A stretch of DNA of 64,000 bases, from positions 148,632,998 through 148,696,997 of the forward strand of contig OY829326.1 of NCBI GenBank assembly GCA_963691655.1. The letters run 5' to 3'. A program made the position numbers and the translations under genes. The notes under the pieces are model-generated. The model searched no databases and was not told the DNA's origin. It saw nothing but the letters and a program-made list of their open reading frames with translations. Every line of letters starts with the position of its first letter. The stretch's first letter is position 1. Positions 43,619 to 55,202 of this stretch are shown piece by piece. This DNA comes from Toxonevra muliebris. Taxonomy: Eukaryota > Arthropoda > Insecta > Diptera > Pallopteridae.

Positions 43619-46600
43619 GGAGTAGGGTCTAAGAATTTTTGGAACCAAATCACTTGCGGAATCAAAGTTACCATTACACAATAAAACGCCATCATAACTT
43701 TTTTGAGAGGAGTTCATGGTTAAGTCAATAAGCTAATAGGAATCGGTTGAAGTGATCATTTTTTTGAAATTCGGCTACTATGACGTCTGTTTATTATAAA
43801 AAGTAAACAGGGTTACGTTCATGCAAACTTCCCACCTTATTTTCATGAATTTTTGGTACATATTTTGTAAAACTTTCATACGAGACAAATGGATTGCAGT
43901 AATGAAAAATTTTCAAAAATGTAAATGGGGCGCCCAATCTCAAAATTACTTCCTGTTACTGGAATACTCAAGAAAGTCAAAAAAGAGGAGGGCAATGGAA
44001 TACCTGGAAACTGATTTTGGAAATAAAACTTGTTATAAGAATATCAGTTGGAGCAAAGACAAGACAAGACAAATCAGGATGGAGACGATTCGTTATACCT
44101 CTTTGTTCCTCCTTGGAACCCTAGAAATTTATAATTTTGTAGACTTTCCAAAACTGTGGAAGTAGATTTCTTTATCATAAATGATTTCTTGATGAGAAAT
44201 TCGCATATTAAATTGGAAAATTGGAAAAGATTAATCCAAAAACAAAACAACTCAAGGAGCGAAACAAAATATGTACCAGGTTTGTATCAGACAAAGTACA
44301 CTAACCTCAGAAACTATGAATATCGAAATTTTACTTCCAATATCACTAACAAAAACCAATTCAATTTACAGTGAGTACGATGATATTATATTACAAAACA
44401 AAAAGAAACCACCCAACCACATATACACAGACACAGAGACATTCTACAAAATATTATCAAATTATTTGCCACATCAATTTCACTTCATTTTCATCAAGTA
44501 AGTGTAAAAAAGAATGTAATATATCTACAGACTTCAACTCAATATAACTAACGATAAATTTCATATACATGTATGTAAATGTGTCAATATATGTCAATGT
44601 ATAAAAGCCCAATTCACAAACGAACCAAAACATTAAAAAAAATGCATGAAAAACCAACACACCAAAAAGCATTTTACGCAATAAAAAGGATACACACAAA
44701 ATACACTTCACTTCATGCATTTATGCCTACAGATCTCACACCGATACATTTACTTTTTGCCACCACAAATTTTACATGCCGCCGCATGTCATCAACGGCA
44801 TGTGACAACGTTTTGTGAGTGTCAGTATAAGAGTGTGTGTGTGTGTGTGTGAAAGTTTGAAAACGCTTTATCGCATCTTTTAACAAAATTTGCTATGACA
44901 TCCTTTTGCATTAACAACGACGACGACGATGACGACGACGACGATGACACCAACAACGGCAATATAGCTTTCATCAACAGCAAAATTGACGACAACACCG
45001 ACAATTTTAATGAAATGACATCAACTTTTTGTGAGGTGTTTATTGCTATCATCATTGCGTTGCTGCGCTTCGTTCGGTAAAATCCTTTGACAATTTCTCG
45101 ACAAATTTCTTTAAATAATCTACTCACACTTGAATACAACCAACTTACCGCATCCTTGTTCACATTCACTCCATCCAAGGTAGATAGAGGTAGAGTTAAG
45201 TAGTAGTGGAGTATCCTTTTTGGTTTGGGTTGGGGGTTTTAATATGAATAGGTTGAGTTCTAAAGTCAAATGTGATTTGAGGTGATGGTATTGGCAAAAA
45301 TGAAAATGGAAAAAAAAAATTATTCACAAAAGTAGTAAATTGTCTTCTATTTTAAAAGTGATTACGTGGGTTTGTTTACACTCTAACACATGCACACTCA
45401 TACAGAGCAGGGGATAAACATTCATACACAAAATACACACGTACATTTCTGCTCTATACACTTAAGATAAACAATTTTTCGAAAGTTATTTTAAACCCTT
45501 TTTACGATGACTCATTAATTTTTCGCAAAATTGCTTGTGAAAATGTTTTTACTCTTTCTATATTTCTATATACAGCGATGGTCAATGAAAAGGCAGTATC
45601 AAAAGAAAAACTTTTCAGTGATATGCGCACAAAAATTTAGAAATGCTTAACAGTTGTGTCGGTACATATATTTAGTTGAATGACGTAGAAGAGCGATAGA
45701 GAGAAAACTGCGATCTTGTGAGAGATCAAGAAAGCAAGGAAGCCAAAGAGCTAGTTGGTTTTCTTTGATATTGTTTTTCCGCAAATGAGAGGAGCCGAAA
45801 GTGGAATCGCGTACGAGAAGTACACTGAAAGTACAGAATATATATATTACAAAGTCTGCTTTTACACACACCGATTTTTCTTACTTGTATTTCTAGTGCT
45901 TCTCTGTTATTCGTTTTACATGAGTGGAACAGAGATGCAAAACTTGTAAATGTCAATGTCAAAAATCGTTGTAAAATCGTTGATACAGACGATTTTGACT
46001 CATTCAGTTTCGTTTCCCCTCCCTCGCCAAAAAATAGAAAATCGGTGAGAGAAATCGGTCAGAAATCGAAGTGTGTAAAAGCGGTCAAACAAAATGCAGT
46101 AGGTATATGCCAGCTTGTGAATTGGCCAAATATATTAAACTTCGATCTTATGGCAGATGGCAGTATATTTTAAAAGTAGAAAAGCAAATGTATTTCTATT
46201 GATGTTGTTCCCCGGATTGTGTTTTTATACTCAAGAAGAAAAGACAAAAGTGGAGTTGTTTAATGTATCCGAAGTCGCATAAGGAATATTCATTTAAAAA
46301 AAAAAAGAAGACGAAAGCGGAGTTGGTTAACGTATCCAAAGTCGAATAAGGAATATTAATTTCAAAAATAGCACCGCTTAGTAAAAAATTCGGATAACCA
46401 CAATATTTTTGGATTAATCTCCATGTTTCTACTAAGTAATGTTTAATTTTTTCTAAATTTGGCTATAAACTGCGGCACATTGTCTTGGAATCTAAGTCTC
46501 TGCATCTTTCTCCGCAATCTATCTGGCATTCCGTTAAATTTAAAGCTAACAAATTCTTTCAGTTTTCAATACTAATCGATATAATTTGAATAAAATCGGG

Positions 46601-46713
46601 TCTGCGAATTATACAGGAAACTTTAGGGCATCAATTTTCTTTATGAGAGGATAAGTTTTTGCAGATTAACTTTTATTTTACAGATTATACTTTTATTCTA
46701 AAAGTTATACTAG
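43619..46713. other. Non-coding stretch with simple repeats
   Basis: (GT)n at 44832-44851, a GAC/GAT run at 44914-44949 (poly-Asp in one frame, not a gene) and A-rich tracts near 44629-44642, 45310-45320 and 46297-46306. No transposon protein seen. Confidence 0.5.
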
Positions 46714-46715
46714 TA

Positions 46716-47482
46716 AAGGGTTTTCCATTAAGGACATAACAATTTTATCTATTAATAAAACACAGAATTTTTTTGAGATATTGAGTTCAAATTTATTGTG
46801 GGTGTAGTGCAAGCATTTCATTTTATGAATGAAATTTGATTTCAGCCATATGACCACCACGAGCCCGTTTACAGTGATCAATTCTTTGGACCCAATTTTG
46901 CACCACTCTCGCACACATTTCGACCGGAACGTTGACAATTTCGCGTTTGATATAGTTTTTGAGCTCGTCTAAAGTCGCTGGCTTGTTGGCATAGACCAGT
47001 GACTTTATATAGCCTAATAAAAAGAAATCCAATGGCGTTAGATCGCATGAACGAGGCAGCCATTCCACCGGACCATTTCTCGAGATAACACATTCACCGA
47101 ATTTGCCTTTCAATAAATCGATTGTGACGCATGCTGTGTGGCTAGTGGCACCGTCTTGTTGAAACCACATATCGTCGATGTCAAGTTCATTCAATTCTGG
47201 CCACAAATAATCTTCCAACATAACACGATAACGCTCTCCATTGACGGTAACATGACGGTATTACTACCGAAAATTGGAGTAAGCGCTCTTAAAGTGGCGA
47301 CCACCGACTCAGAATTTCTGTAGTAATTTTTAATAATTTCCAACCGTTGCTGGTTCATGAACTTAACCATGATGAAAATGTTGACTTTAACTAACCTTTT
47401 GATATTGACAGTTCATTAAAAAAGTTTAAAGGTGCGTTCATATAAAGATACGAAATTGTTATGCCCCTAATGGAAAACCCTT
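46716..47482 (-). mobile_element. DD41D (rosa-type) mariner, internally deleted, both ends present
   Basis: Flanked by TA (46714-46715 and 47483-47484). Terminal inverted repeats of about 31 bp start AAGGGTTTTCCATTA on both sides, then RGGRCATAACAATTT. At 767 bp it is clearly shorter than a full DD41D element, owing to an internal deletion in the transposase gene. Confidence 0.93.
46823..47371 (-). pseudogene. DD41D mariner transposase with central deletion
   Basis: The N-terminus at 47371 reads MVKFMNQQRLEIIKNYYRNS and continues to ALTPIFGSN (HTH region). It then jumps directly, with a frameshift near 47260, to sequence equivalent to VTVNGERYRVMLEDYLWPEL. The lost middle includes the rest of the DNA-binding domain, the linker and D1. 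The catalytic half is well kept: FQQDGATSHTA, SRNGPVEWLPRSCDLTPLDF and MCARVVQNW...CKRARGGHMAEIKFHS to the end at 46823. I count 41 residues between the D of QQDGA and the D of LTPLDF, defining DD41D. Lacking D1 it is inactive, but the ends could still be mobilised in trans. Confidence 0.92.
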
Positions 47483-47484
47483 TA

Positions 47485-48974
47485 GGGTTTACCCCTTTTG
47501 AGGGGTAAATACCGCTTTTGTTATAAAAATAAAAGACTTCAAGCTTTTGATCCAAAAAAATATTATTTGCGTTAGAAATTTATTTTTTCACTGCTATTTT
47601 ATTGACCGTCACTGTAAATAGGTATACAAATTGATACACATGTTGTTTTTGTTGTTTTTGATTTGAAAATTTTCTGCTGAATTGTTGGTTATAAAAATTT
47701 ATTAGTGTAGATTTTAATGAAGTTCAGCAAAAATTTTATCACATTGACATTAGTTAAGGTTTTATTTGGGTATATTTTATATATTATATTTTTTGGGATT
47801 TCATGAAATCTGAATTCAAAACATTTGAATTTATGTTTGGCTTTTCATTAAAAAACTTATTAATTAGTTTTATAAACTTCATGAGTAGCAATATGTACTA
47901 GAAATCTCACAAAATTAAAGAGGTTTCTCTTTATTTGATGAGTAGTAATATTTATGCTTATCTTTTTCTAAAAATATTATGTCTCCTTATTTAGGATTAA
48001 GATTTCTAAGCAAATATATTCAAAACATATAATAGATATATGACCAAAAACTTGTTTAATTAAAGATTTATTATCTTTTGACAAATTTTTTGTTGAAATA
48101 AGCAAACTTTGCTGATTAAAATAAGAACATTCAAGCATCAAATAACCCAGAATATATCCACATATTTTAAGAAAAGTTGGACTTCAAGTAAATTTAATCA
48201 AAGAAATTGTAGAAATTCTTAAATAATTTTTTAATAATTAATTATTTGCTAATATAATTATTTTATATTGCTTATAGCAAATATCGTACCCAAAAAGATG
48301 GTTTTCATCCAAATTCAACAAACCCTCGATTTAGCGAACAAACTGATAAAACAAACAAATTAAAAATTCGCAAAATTTTGATTTCAGTGTCCTTCCAAAT
48401 GAGAGGAAAATTTCTCTTCAGTAAAAATAGACCATAAAAGTTACAATATCTCGGAAACTATAAATAATCCATGAAAGGAACATACTTTTTTTGAAAAGTT
48501 TATCCGCTTGTACTGTACTTGTTTTAAATAATAACTTGCAGTGTTAAATAAAAATTTGATAAAACAAAAGGAAAGCTCTGTTTTAGTATTTTTAATTTGG
48601 AAAATTTTTTTTATTAATTTCTTCGAATGATTATTTAAAATTAATAGGCTTTAAATGAACAATAAAGCCCAATGAATACCAAAAATTCATAAAGATAGCA
48701 GATCAGACGATCGTTTCGGAACCCGCTACTCAATAGTGATCTTCGCGATAGTTTTCTTATGTAAACAGTTTATATTCACTCTGTTATTCATAGAAAAATG
48801 GATCAGACCACGATTTATTCAAAATTAATCTCAGGTTTCACTCAAATTATTTACGTATAGTTCGCTGCAGTTTAGTTGATAATTACATAAAATAGACACT
48901 TATTGAGGGGATTTCATTATTATTCGGACTGGAATTTAATTGAAATCAACAGTAGCTTAGAAGAAATCTTGAGA
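47485..48974. other. Non-coding AT-rich stretch with a dispersed repeat
   Basis: 48691-48760 (CAGATCAGACGATCGTTTCGG and following) is a diverged copy of 30236-30305. No gene seen. Confidence 0.5.
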
Positions 48975-49250
48975 TATACTTATTATTATTTGAAAGAGGA
49001 CGACTCGAAAGTCAGGCACTGCGACCTGTAAGATCTACTGTACCAAAGCCCCAAGAAAGAAAGAAAGGCAGAGAGAAAGAAAGATAGATAAGAAACATAC
49101 CCAAGCCGAGAATCGAACTCAGGTCTCCAGAGATAAGAGTCTGGCACTCTGCCACTAGACCACAGTGGCGATGGTAGGACCTACAGTTTAACGCCGATTC
49201 CGAACGGCTGTGTGGCAATTTTTTTCAGCTCGGTGGTTTTGCCATTACCA
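48975..49250 (-). mobile_element. tRNA-derived SINE, copy 2 (5'-truncated)
   Basis: Same minus-strand orientation as copy 1. From about 49250 downward: end of the body (TTGCCACACAGCCGTTCGG), the CCGTTCGGAATCGGCG module at about 49192-49208, the second tRNA-like unit with TGGTCTAGTGG and B-box GAGTTCGATTCTC (49108-49120), the TTTCTTT-rich segment and an AAATAATAATA tail near 48980-48992. The Arg-like head and first half of the body are missing. It is closely similar to copy 1 over the shared part. Confidence 0.88.
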
Positions 49251-49540
49251 ACCTTTCTTTTCTACTGTACTAGTTTTTTATCTGGCTAGTACCTACGACG
49301 AGAAGTATTTTATTTATTTCAATCCAAATAATTTATTTTCCTGTTCTTCACAAATTTTTGACTTTGACTGTCGCTAACTTTTGTAAAACGCATCATAACT
49401 CGTAACTGAAGCTTGGGGAAAGCTTGCTATAAACGATATGATAAAATGTAGCAACAAAAAACTATTAAGGTGGTAATTACACCCGTTTTAATAAGGGCTG
49501 TCTAGAGACACGCTTGGGTACTACAGGTTTAATGAAGGAG
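49251..49540. other. Non-coding stretch
   Basis: No motif except that 49480-49540 may be upstream coding sequence of the pogo-like fragment. Confidence 0.4.
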
Positions 49541-49543
49541 CTG

Positions 49544-49676
49544 AATCGCCCAAATAATTTTAAGAATGGTCCACCAGGACGATATTGGTGCAAAGGATTT
49601 TTGAGGGAAATCCCACTATAAAACAAAGAGTTTCAGAATGCCTCACTGTTGCTCCTGTTTCTGCCATAGAATTCTA
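49544..49676 (+). pseudogene. pogo-like transposase fragment (CENP-B-type HTH region)
   Basis: The frame reads NRPNNFKNGPPGRYWCKGFL and then REIP, matching the CENP-B/pogo HTH segment FKNGxPGxxWxxxFLxRxP. After a one-base shift at about 49615 it continues TIKQRVSECLTVAPVSAIEF to a stop at 49674-49676. This segment binds the terminal repeats in pogo/Tigger transposases. The DDE core is absent. Only about 45 codons remain. Confidence 0.6.
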
Positions 49677-52600
49677 AAAAGACAGTATAATAGTTCTCAA
49701 CGTTTTTTTTATTGGCTATTTATCGTAAAAGGGGGTATCAAACCCAATTTTTGAGATGAAGGGTGGAAGATGGAGGAAAAATGTGTATTCAAAATTGCTT
49801 ATCTCTTTGCGTTTAACAACTTTGCTTCAGACATCAAATTCTTATCTATTAAAACAAATTCGATCACCCATAGTATTTATATATAGAAAAATTTTTAATA
49901 TACCTTTTAAAAAGTTGATACGCTAGAAGCTACCTCATTTTTTTAAATTTTTTTATTATTACGTTTTTTTAGGTTTTTGAGTAAAAAAATATATATATTT
50001 TCTTTAATCTGTTTTATTTTTACAAGAAAAGGCTTAGGAATCACTCGAATCTTCCTTCATTAAATTTCGAACGGAATTGTATTCGTATTAGCACGAAATT
50101 AGTTTTACTGACCAAATTTTAGTACGGAATTAGCTGCAATTAAAAGCTTTGGAATAATAAATAAATAAATGGTTCAATTTGTAAAAATACTTAAATATTT
50201 TAACTTTTATAACTAAAAAAAAAGAGTCAAGTAATACATGAAATCTAAAATTTGTATCTTGATAACGTTGGCCTGATAACAATTTCTTTTTAAAGATCAA
50301 AATGTCTTAGTGGCACGGAACTAACTGCATTTACCTTAACATTTATTTTTACTATAACTAGACTCCATTTTTAGTTCTTTATTAATTTTATCACAAATAT
50401 TTTATTAACTTCAAACACATCATCTCTCTCTCTCTCTCTCAATATTGTGAGAGCCGAATAACGGAAATGCGAGTGTTGCAATCTTGTCTTGTTTAAATCT
50501 TCATTTGACTCTATATATAAAAAAATTTAATACTTCTCTGAGAGCAAATCCACGCACATTTTTCATGCAACAAAAACAGCATGCAAAACAGATGAGCAAA
50601 TGAGCTCTTCTGTTATTCAATTGTATTAATAAGCTCATGATCAAATGAAATTCTTTTTATATATTATTCAACTAGCTCTTTTCTACATTGTGTATTTTAT
50701 GAATCAAATTAAATAAAATTAAAAGAAAGTGTTTAAAATTAAAAAAATATTGAACAAATATTTGCAAATACCATATTTAATTCCTTCCGCAAAATACAAT
50801 AATTAATTTTCCCAAAACGGAAAAAAGTGTGTCAAGTGAAAGCAATTTTCACACAAAAAGAAATACAGATAAGAATTGTTGTCTTTGTATTTGTTAGGTT
50901 TTTAAACAAAACAATTCAAGTTATTAAAATTTTGTGCGTTACTTGAATACTCACACATATATGCAACATTTTTGAATAATAACATTCCGAGATTTGCGTG
51001 CCAGGAAAATTTCTATTCATGTTGTATGCAAGAACAATTTTTTTTTTTTTTTTTTATTTACTAGTGTTGCCATTGCTGCTGGATATGAAAAAGAATGCAA
51101 TTCATCAACATTCCAAACATTTCACGCAAAAGTGCATAATTCGAGAGCAGGAGGTAGAGAGAAGGCGTGAAAAAAGTTGGTGCATTCAGCCAGCAAGAGA
51201 GTATGAGATTTTGAAGATCAGTTATATATATATAAGTATATATATATAAGTTTGTACGAATGTACAACAATAATAATAGTGGTAACCTCGAAAGCAAAAA
51301 CAAACAAAAATATAAAAAAAAAAATAAATAAATATAAGAAAATGCTGCAATGTTGAATTTTGCAATATTTCGCAATAAAAAGAACCACAACTATGCACAT
51401 GAAATGCGTCACAATTGCTGTTGCTATTGTTTGCTGCTATTGCAGTTGGTTGGTTTGCTGTTGCTGCTGATGATACTGTTGCTATTGCCCAGAGCTAACG
51501 CACTGCAGTTGTTGCTGCTGCTTTTAGTACAGAAGCTTTGCATCTAGTATTTGTTGTTGTTGTTCGCTTTCATTGCATTTTTGTTATGAAAATTCTTGCG
51601 TTTGTTATTTTTTTCCATGCTCTTCGTTACTCTCTTCTGCTGGTTCACAAGTCGCTTACACTATACTGCACATATATTCTTACATATATATTCATTCTTT
51701 CTTTATTTGATTTTTTTTTCTTTCCGCTTTTGTTTTTCGACTTGGCTTTTAAATAAAAACAAATCCTTTTCGCTTTACACAATTTTATCCTCTTTTCATT
51801 TTTTTATTTCCTCTCGCTCTCGCTTACTCCTTCTCTCTTTGCTCTTTCTCTGAGTTGAGTGAAACAGTTGACTTTACTTTTGTATTGCATAATTGCTTTC
51901 TTTTTTGTCGTTGTTGTTGCTATTGTCATGAGAAACATTTTTCTCATTTTTTTTTTTTTTTTGTTATAGAATATTTTGTTTTTTTTTTTTTTTAATATGT
52001 GTGTATATGTATTGTTGTTTTTATACTGGTTTCCGTTTTCATTTATTACTTCCATAGGCTTTTCATCCTTTTGTTGTTGTTTTGCTGGAGTTCTGCCTAC
52101 TGCAATTGCAACCGATACTGATACTTTGTCTTCTTATTCTACAGTTGTTGCTGCTGTTGCTGTTGTTGCTGTTGCCGCCTATTTGCTTATGCCTCTTGTT
52201 TGACATCAAGCAGTCTTCGTCAACATCATTGTGTTGTCATATTCTTCTTCATCGTCGTTGTCGTATTATTATTTATTCTAAAACTGTCCACATAAATACA
52301 AAAATGTCAAATGTTTTTTGAGATGTTATTTTGATTTGTGAACCATCAAATAATTTTTCTCTTGATATTTTTTGTTTTTGTTGCAATTGTTGTTGCTGCA
52401 TATTTTGTTATACTGCAATTGTTATGCTATTGTTATGGTTTAGTTGTTGTTGTTGTTATTGTTTGTTGCTGCTGATGACAAATAACAACTACAGCAACAA
52501 CAACAACAACGACAATTACAACTAGAAGAATAATAACTCTTTTAAGCTGTCATCTGAAATGAGTTCTTTCTTAATAAATTTGAAACAGAAAAAACAAAAA

Positions 52601-53396
52601 TAAATAACTTCCAGAGGGAAAATAAAAATGCATATCGTTGTTACTGTCATATCATCATTATTATCTTCATCGTCATTATCATTTGCACCCATCATCATCA
52701 ATATTATAAAATATAGAGTATAAGTTCGAACAACTAAAAGCTGAAAGTGGGCAAGATTTAGTACGCGTTAAGCCCAATGCGGTAGGAGGAATATTTCATA
52801 ATCAGCGGATCTTAATGTTCTTCTGAGCATGTGAATTCAATGTGACGTTAGCTGATGATTACATATTTTGCATGTCGAAAGAAGCAGTCAGGACCTAGGC
52901 GTTTTCAAGGAAGGTAAGAAATATTTGCGACTGTACCTCGCGTTATCTTCACCACTTATAAGTACATGACTTAAAATGCAGTTTTCCATGACCTATGAAC
53001 TGAAGCTATACGACCAAAGTAGAGTTTCTCACGCTTTTCAATTCTCAGAACACCGTTGAAACGGGGCTTGCATAAGTTTGCAATATTTTATAGACAGAAC
53101 GAAAAAAGTGCTAAATATTGCGGATCCTAAATTCCTTTGGAAAAACGTTTTTCAGATCCAAAACTATCAACAAAATCTGGTCCAAATTTCTAAGCTTCTT
53201 CGAAGCTAAACATATAAGAAGAGTGCAAGTTATGCGCAATTTTCGATCACTAGCAACAGTTTCTTTTTAAAGTGGGAATTTTACCCATAGTGCACTGGGA
53301 GGTGTTCAGGTTCTGTTTTTTTACCTTCAGCATTTTTCGCGGTTTCAAATGATTTTAGTAATGTAAATATATAACTCTTCGATGGGCAATGTACTT
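49677..53396. other. Non-coding stretch, rich in TTG/CTG triplets and T tracts
   Basis: (TC)n at about 50423-50440; TGC/TTG runs at 51415-51560 and 52142-52182; TTG followed by CAA runs at 52443-52512; T tracts near 51038-51057, 51948-51963 and 51980-51994. No gene or transposon protein recognised. The leucine- and valine-rich open frames here come from the triplets. The motif CTTCGATGGGCA near 53377 resembles a piggyBac end of the following element. Confidence 0.5.
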
Positions 53397-53723
53397 TTAA
53401 CCCTTTGGATGGGCACGGCTAGGCCACATACAAGATTTGGCTTCTTAAAGTAATTTTAAATAAAAGTACGTATGCAAATAGTGTGTATAAACGTTGTATG
53501 TGTGTACATCCAAACATGTGTTGTATTTGAGTGTGTGTATATAATAGAATATGTAAAAGGGGAGAAACATGATGCAGGTAGAATTTTTAAACATAAATAT
53601 TATTGAAAAGTAGATGTATATATATTAATCAGCAGATTCTCCGGCCATAAAGATGTTGCATGTATACGTTTTAGTTTCCACACCGTGGGTCAAGCACATT
53701 GCACCATTGTATCATCAGATTAA

Positions 53724-54987
53724 CCCTTCGATGGGCACCTCTTTAGGAGGCGCTAACATAACCTCCTGGGCCTAATTTGGCCCACGTGAATAAAACGATT
53801 GTTATGGCCTATTACAGCATGTTATATAGGGTTTTGCTCACTGAATATTCTGCTATAGTTTGGTAAAAATAAGCACCTTTTTAGAAAGCATAATAAGAAA
53901 AAGATTAACTTTTAAAATCGATCCGAATTACTAACATACGTTTTTCTACTTGAAAATTACAAGCAAATAAGATGAATAATTACAAAATTTTGGAAAACTG
54001 TATAGTTTTAATTAATGAAAGTTTTTTGGCTGTAATTTATATATAATAGGTGACGAGGTTTTTGTGGAATTTGAGTGCAAAGTTTAAATAAATTTGAAAT
54101 TTTTTTTTAATTTTAGTTTAAAATTTCGAATTTTAAAAGCCAAAAATATTTTATTTATTGAAATATTAATTAAAATTAATAGCGTTTCTTAGTGTTATAC
54201 CAATTTTGGAACCAACAAGTAATTTTTAGTTAAATGCAATATGAAAAATATTTTTAAGAACCAGTTTGTGTTAAGTAATTTTAATTTTAAACCATGTCAA
54301 CATACTTATAAATTTTAATTCAGAAATTGCTTAGAATGATTCAAAGAGATGATTTTTTATATATTTCATTGTTCACCAGTTCATGGACTAGCGGATCACA
54401 ATTTTATTACTTTAGCTTGATTTGATATTCGAAGATATTGGAGCTTGCGAAAATGCCACGCCCACTTCGAGATACGGTCACATTTTATAGCCCATAACTT
54501 GACATATATACAAGTGCACCTCTACACCAAATTTGACTAAGATCAGACAAACGATTTAAGATTACATAAGCAAAACACATTGATGTGGCAATAATTTGTA
54601 TGTATGTGTGTGTTTGTATTTACGCATACATACATGCATTTCTTTTAAATATATATATATTTTTCTTAAACCCCAAAATTACCTTTTGCTTCTAAATAAA
54701 CCTCAAATTCAAAATAACTTGCTATAAATTTTACGAATACACGAAATGAACACCTGGCCTAAATAGGTCCAGGGGGTAACTTAAGAGGTAGAGGCAATAA
54801 AAAAAAAAATTCATTCTATCAACTTATTCCGATTGATACAAATTTTGTTTTTTTTTTTTTGTGCTCAGAAAACATTGGCGTAAGAAGTCATGGAGTCTCA
54901 GATGGATTCGTCAAGAAACAAAACCGAAATACATGTTTAAACTCAAAATGGGCTTAATTAGGCCCATTTCAGGTGCCCATCCTAGGA
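53724..54987. mobile_element. piggyBac-type non-autonomous element (1264 bp) inside the piggyBac relic
   Basis: Flanked by TTAA at 53720-53723 and 54988-54991. The ends CCCTTCGATGGGCACCT and (right, reverse complemented) TCCTAGGATGGGCACCT form an imperfect inverted repeat that closely resembles the host relic's own end (CCCTTTGGATGGGCAC). GGGCCTAATT-type motifs are repeated inside both ends (near 53780 and 54950). No transposase inside. TTAA duplications are the rule for piggyBac elements. Confidence 0.88.
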
Positions 54988-55202
54988 TTAATGTCCAGTA
55001 TTTTATGAAACATGAACAATGGCCAACGGTTCGTTGATCTTTTGCGACTGTATCCAGATACCATTTGGTCCATCGTATCCACTCTTGCTTTATTGTCGTT
55101 GTAATTCAAAATAGCATCCGACTTACACTTTTGCATTGGAATATACATCGCCACATCGCATTTTATATTTGTGTTTGTCTGGAATGCCCTTTGTCTCGAC
55201 AC
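54988..55202 (-). pseudogene. piggyBac transposase C-terminal fragment
   Basis: The frame includes YNDNKARVDTMDQMVSGY and then SRKRSTNRWPLFMFHKILDI, the conserved piggyBac block (YNxxKGGVDxxDQxxxxYSxxRxTxRWPxxxFxxxxD). The sequence stops at the MITE insertion. If the 1264-bp MITE and one TTAA are removed, the same frame reads on through 53719-53665 (NLMIQWCNVLDPRCGN), which fits the segment after LDI in this family. The conserved KGGVD is KARVD here. The catalytic aspartates upstream are missing. The short tail and absence of a start make it a dead relic. Confidence 0.88.

Noticed and set aside
43256..43717. Minus-strand frames of 60-133 codons with a SELLSFRVTQ-like repeat
   Set aside because: By-product of the 16-bp minisatellite; different frames are equally open.
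44895..45080. Open frame with a run of Asp residues
   Set aside because: Driven by a GAC/GAT microsatellite; no domain and no context.
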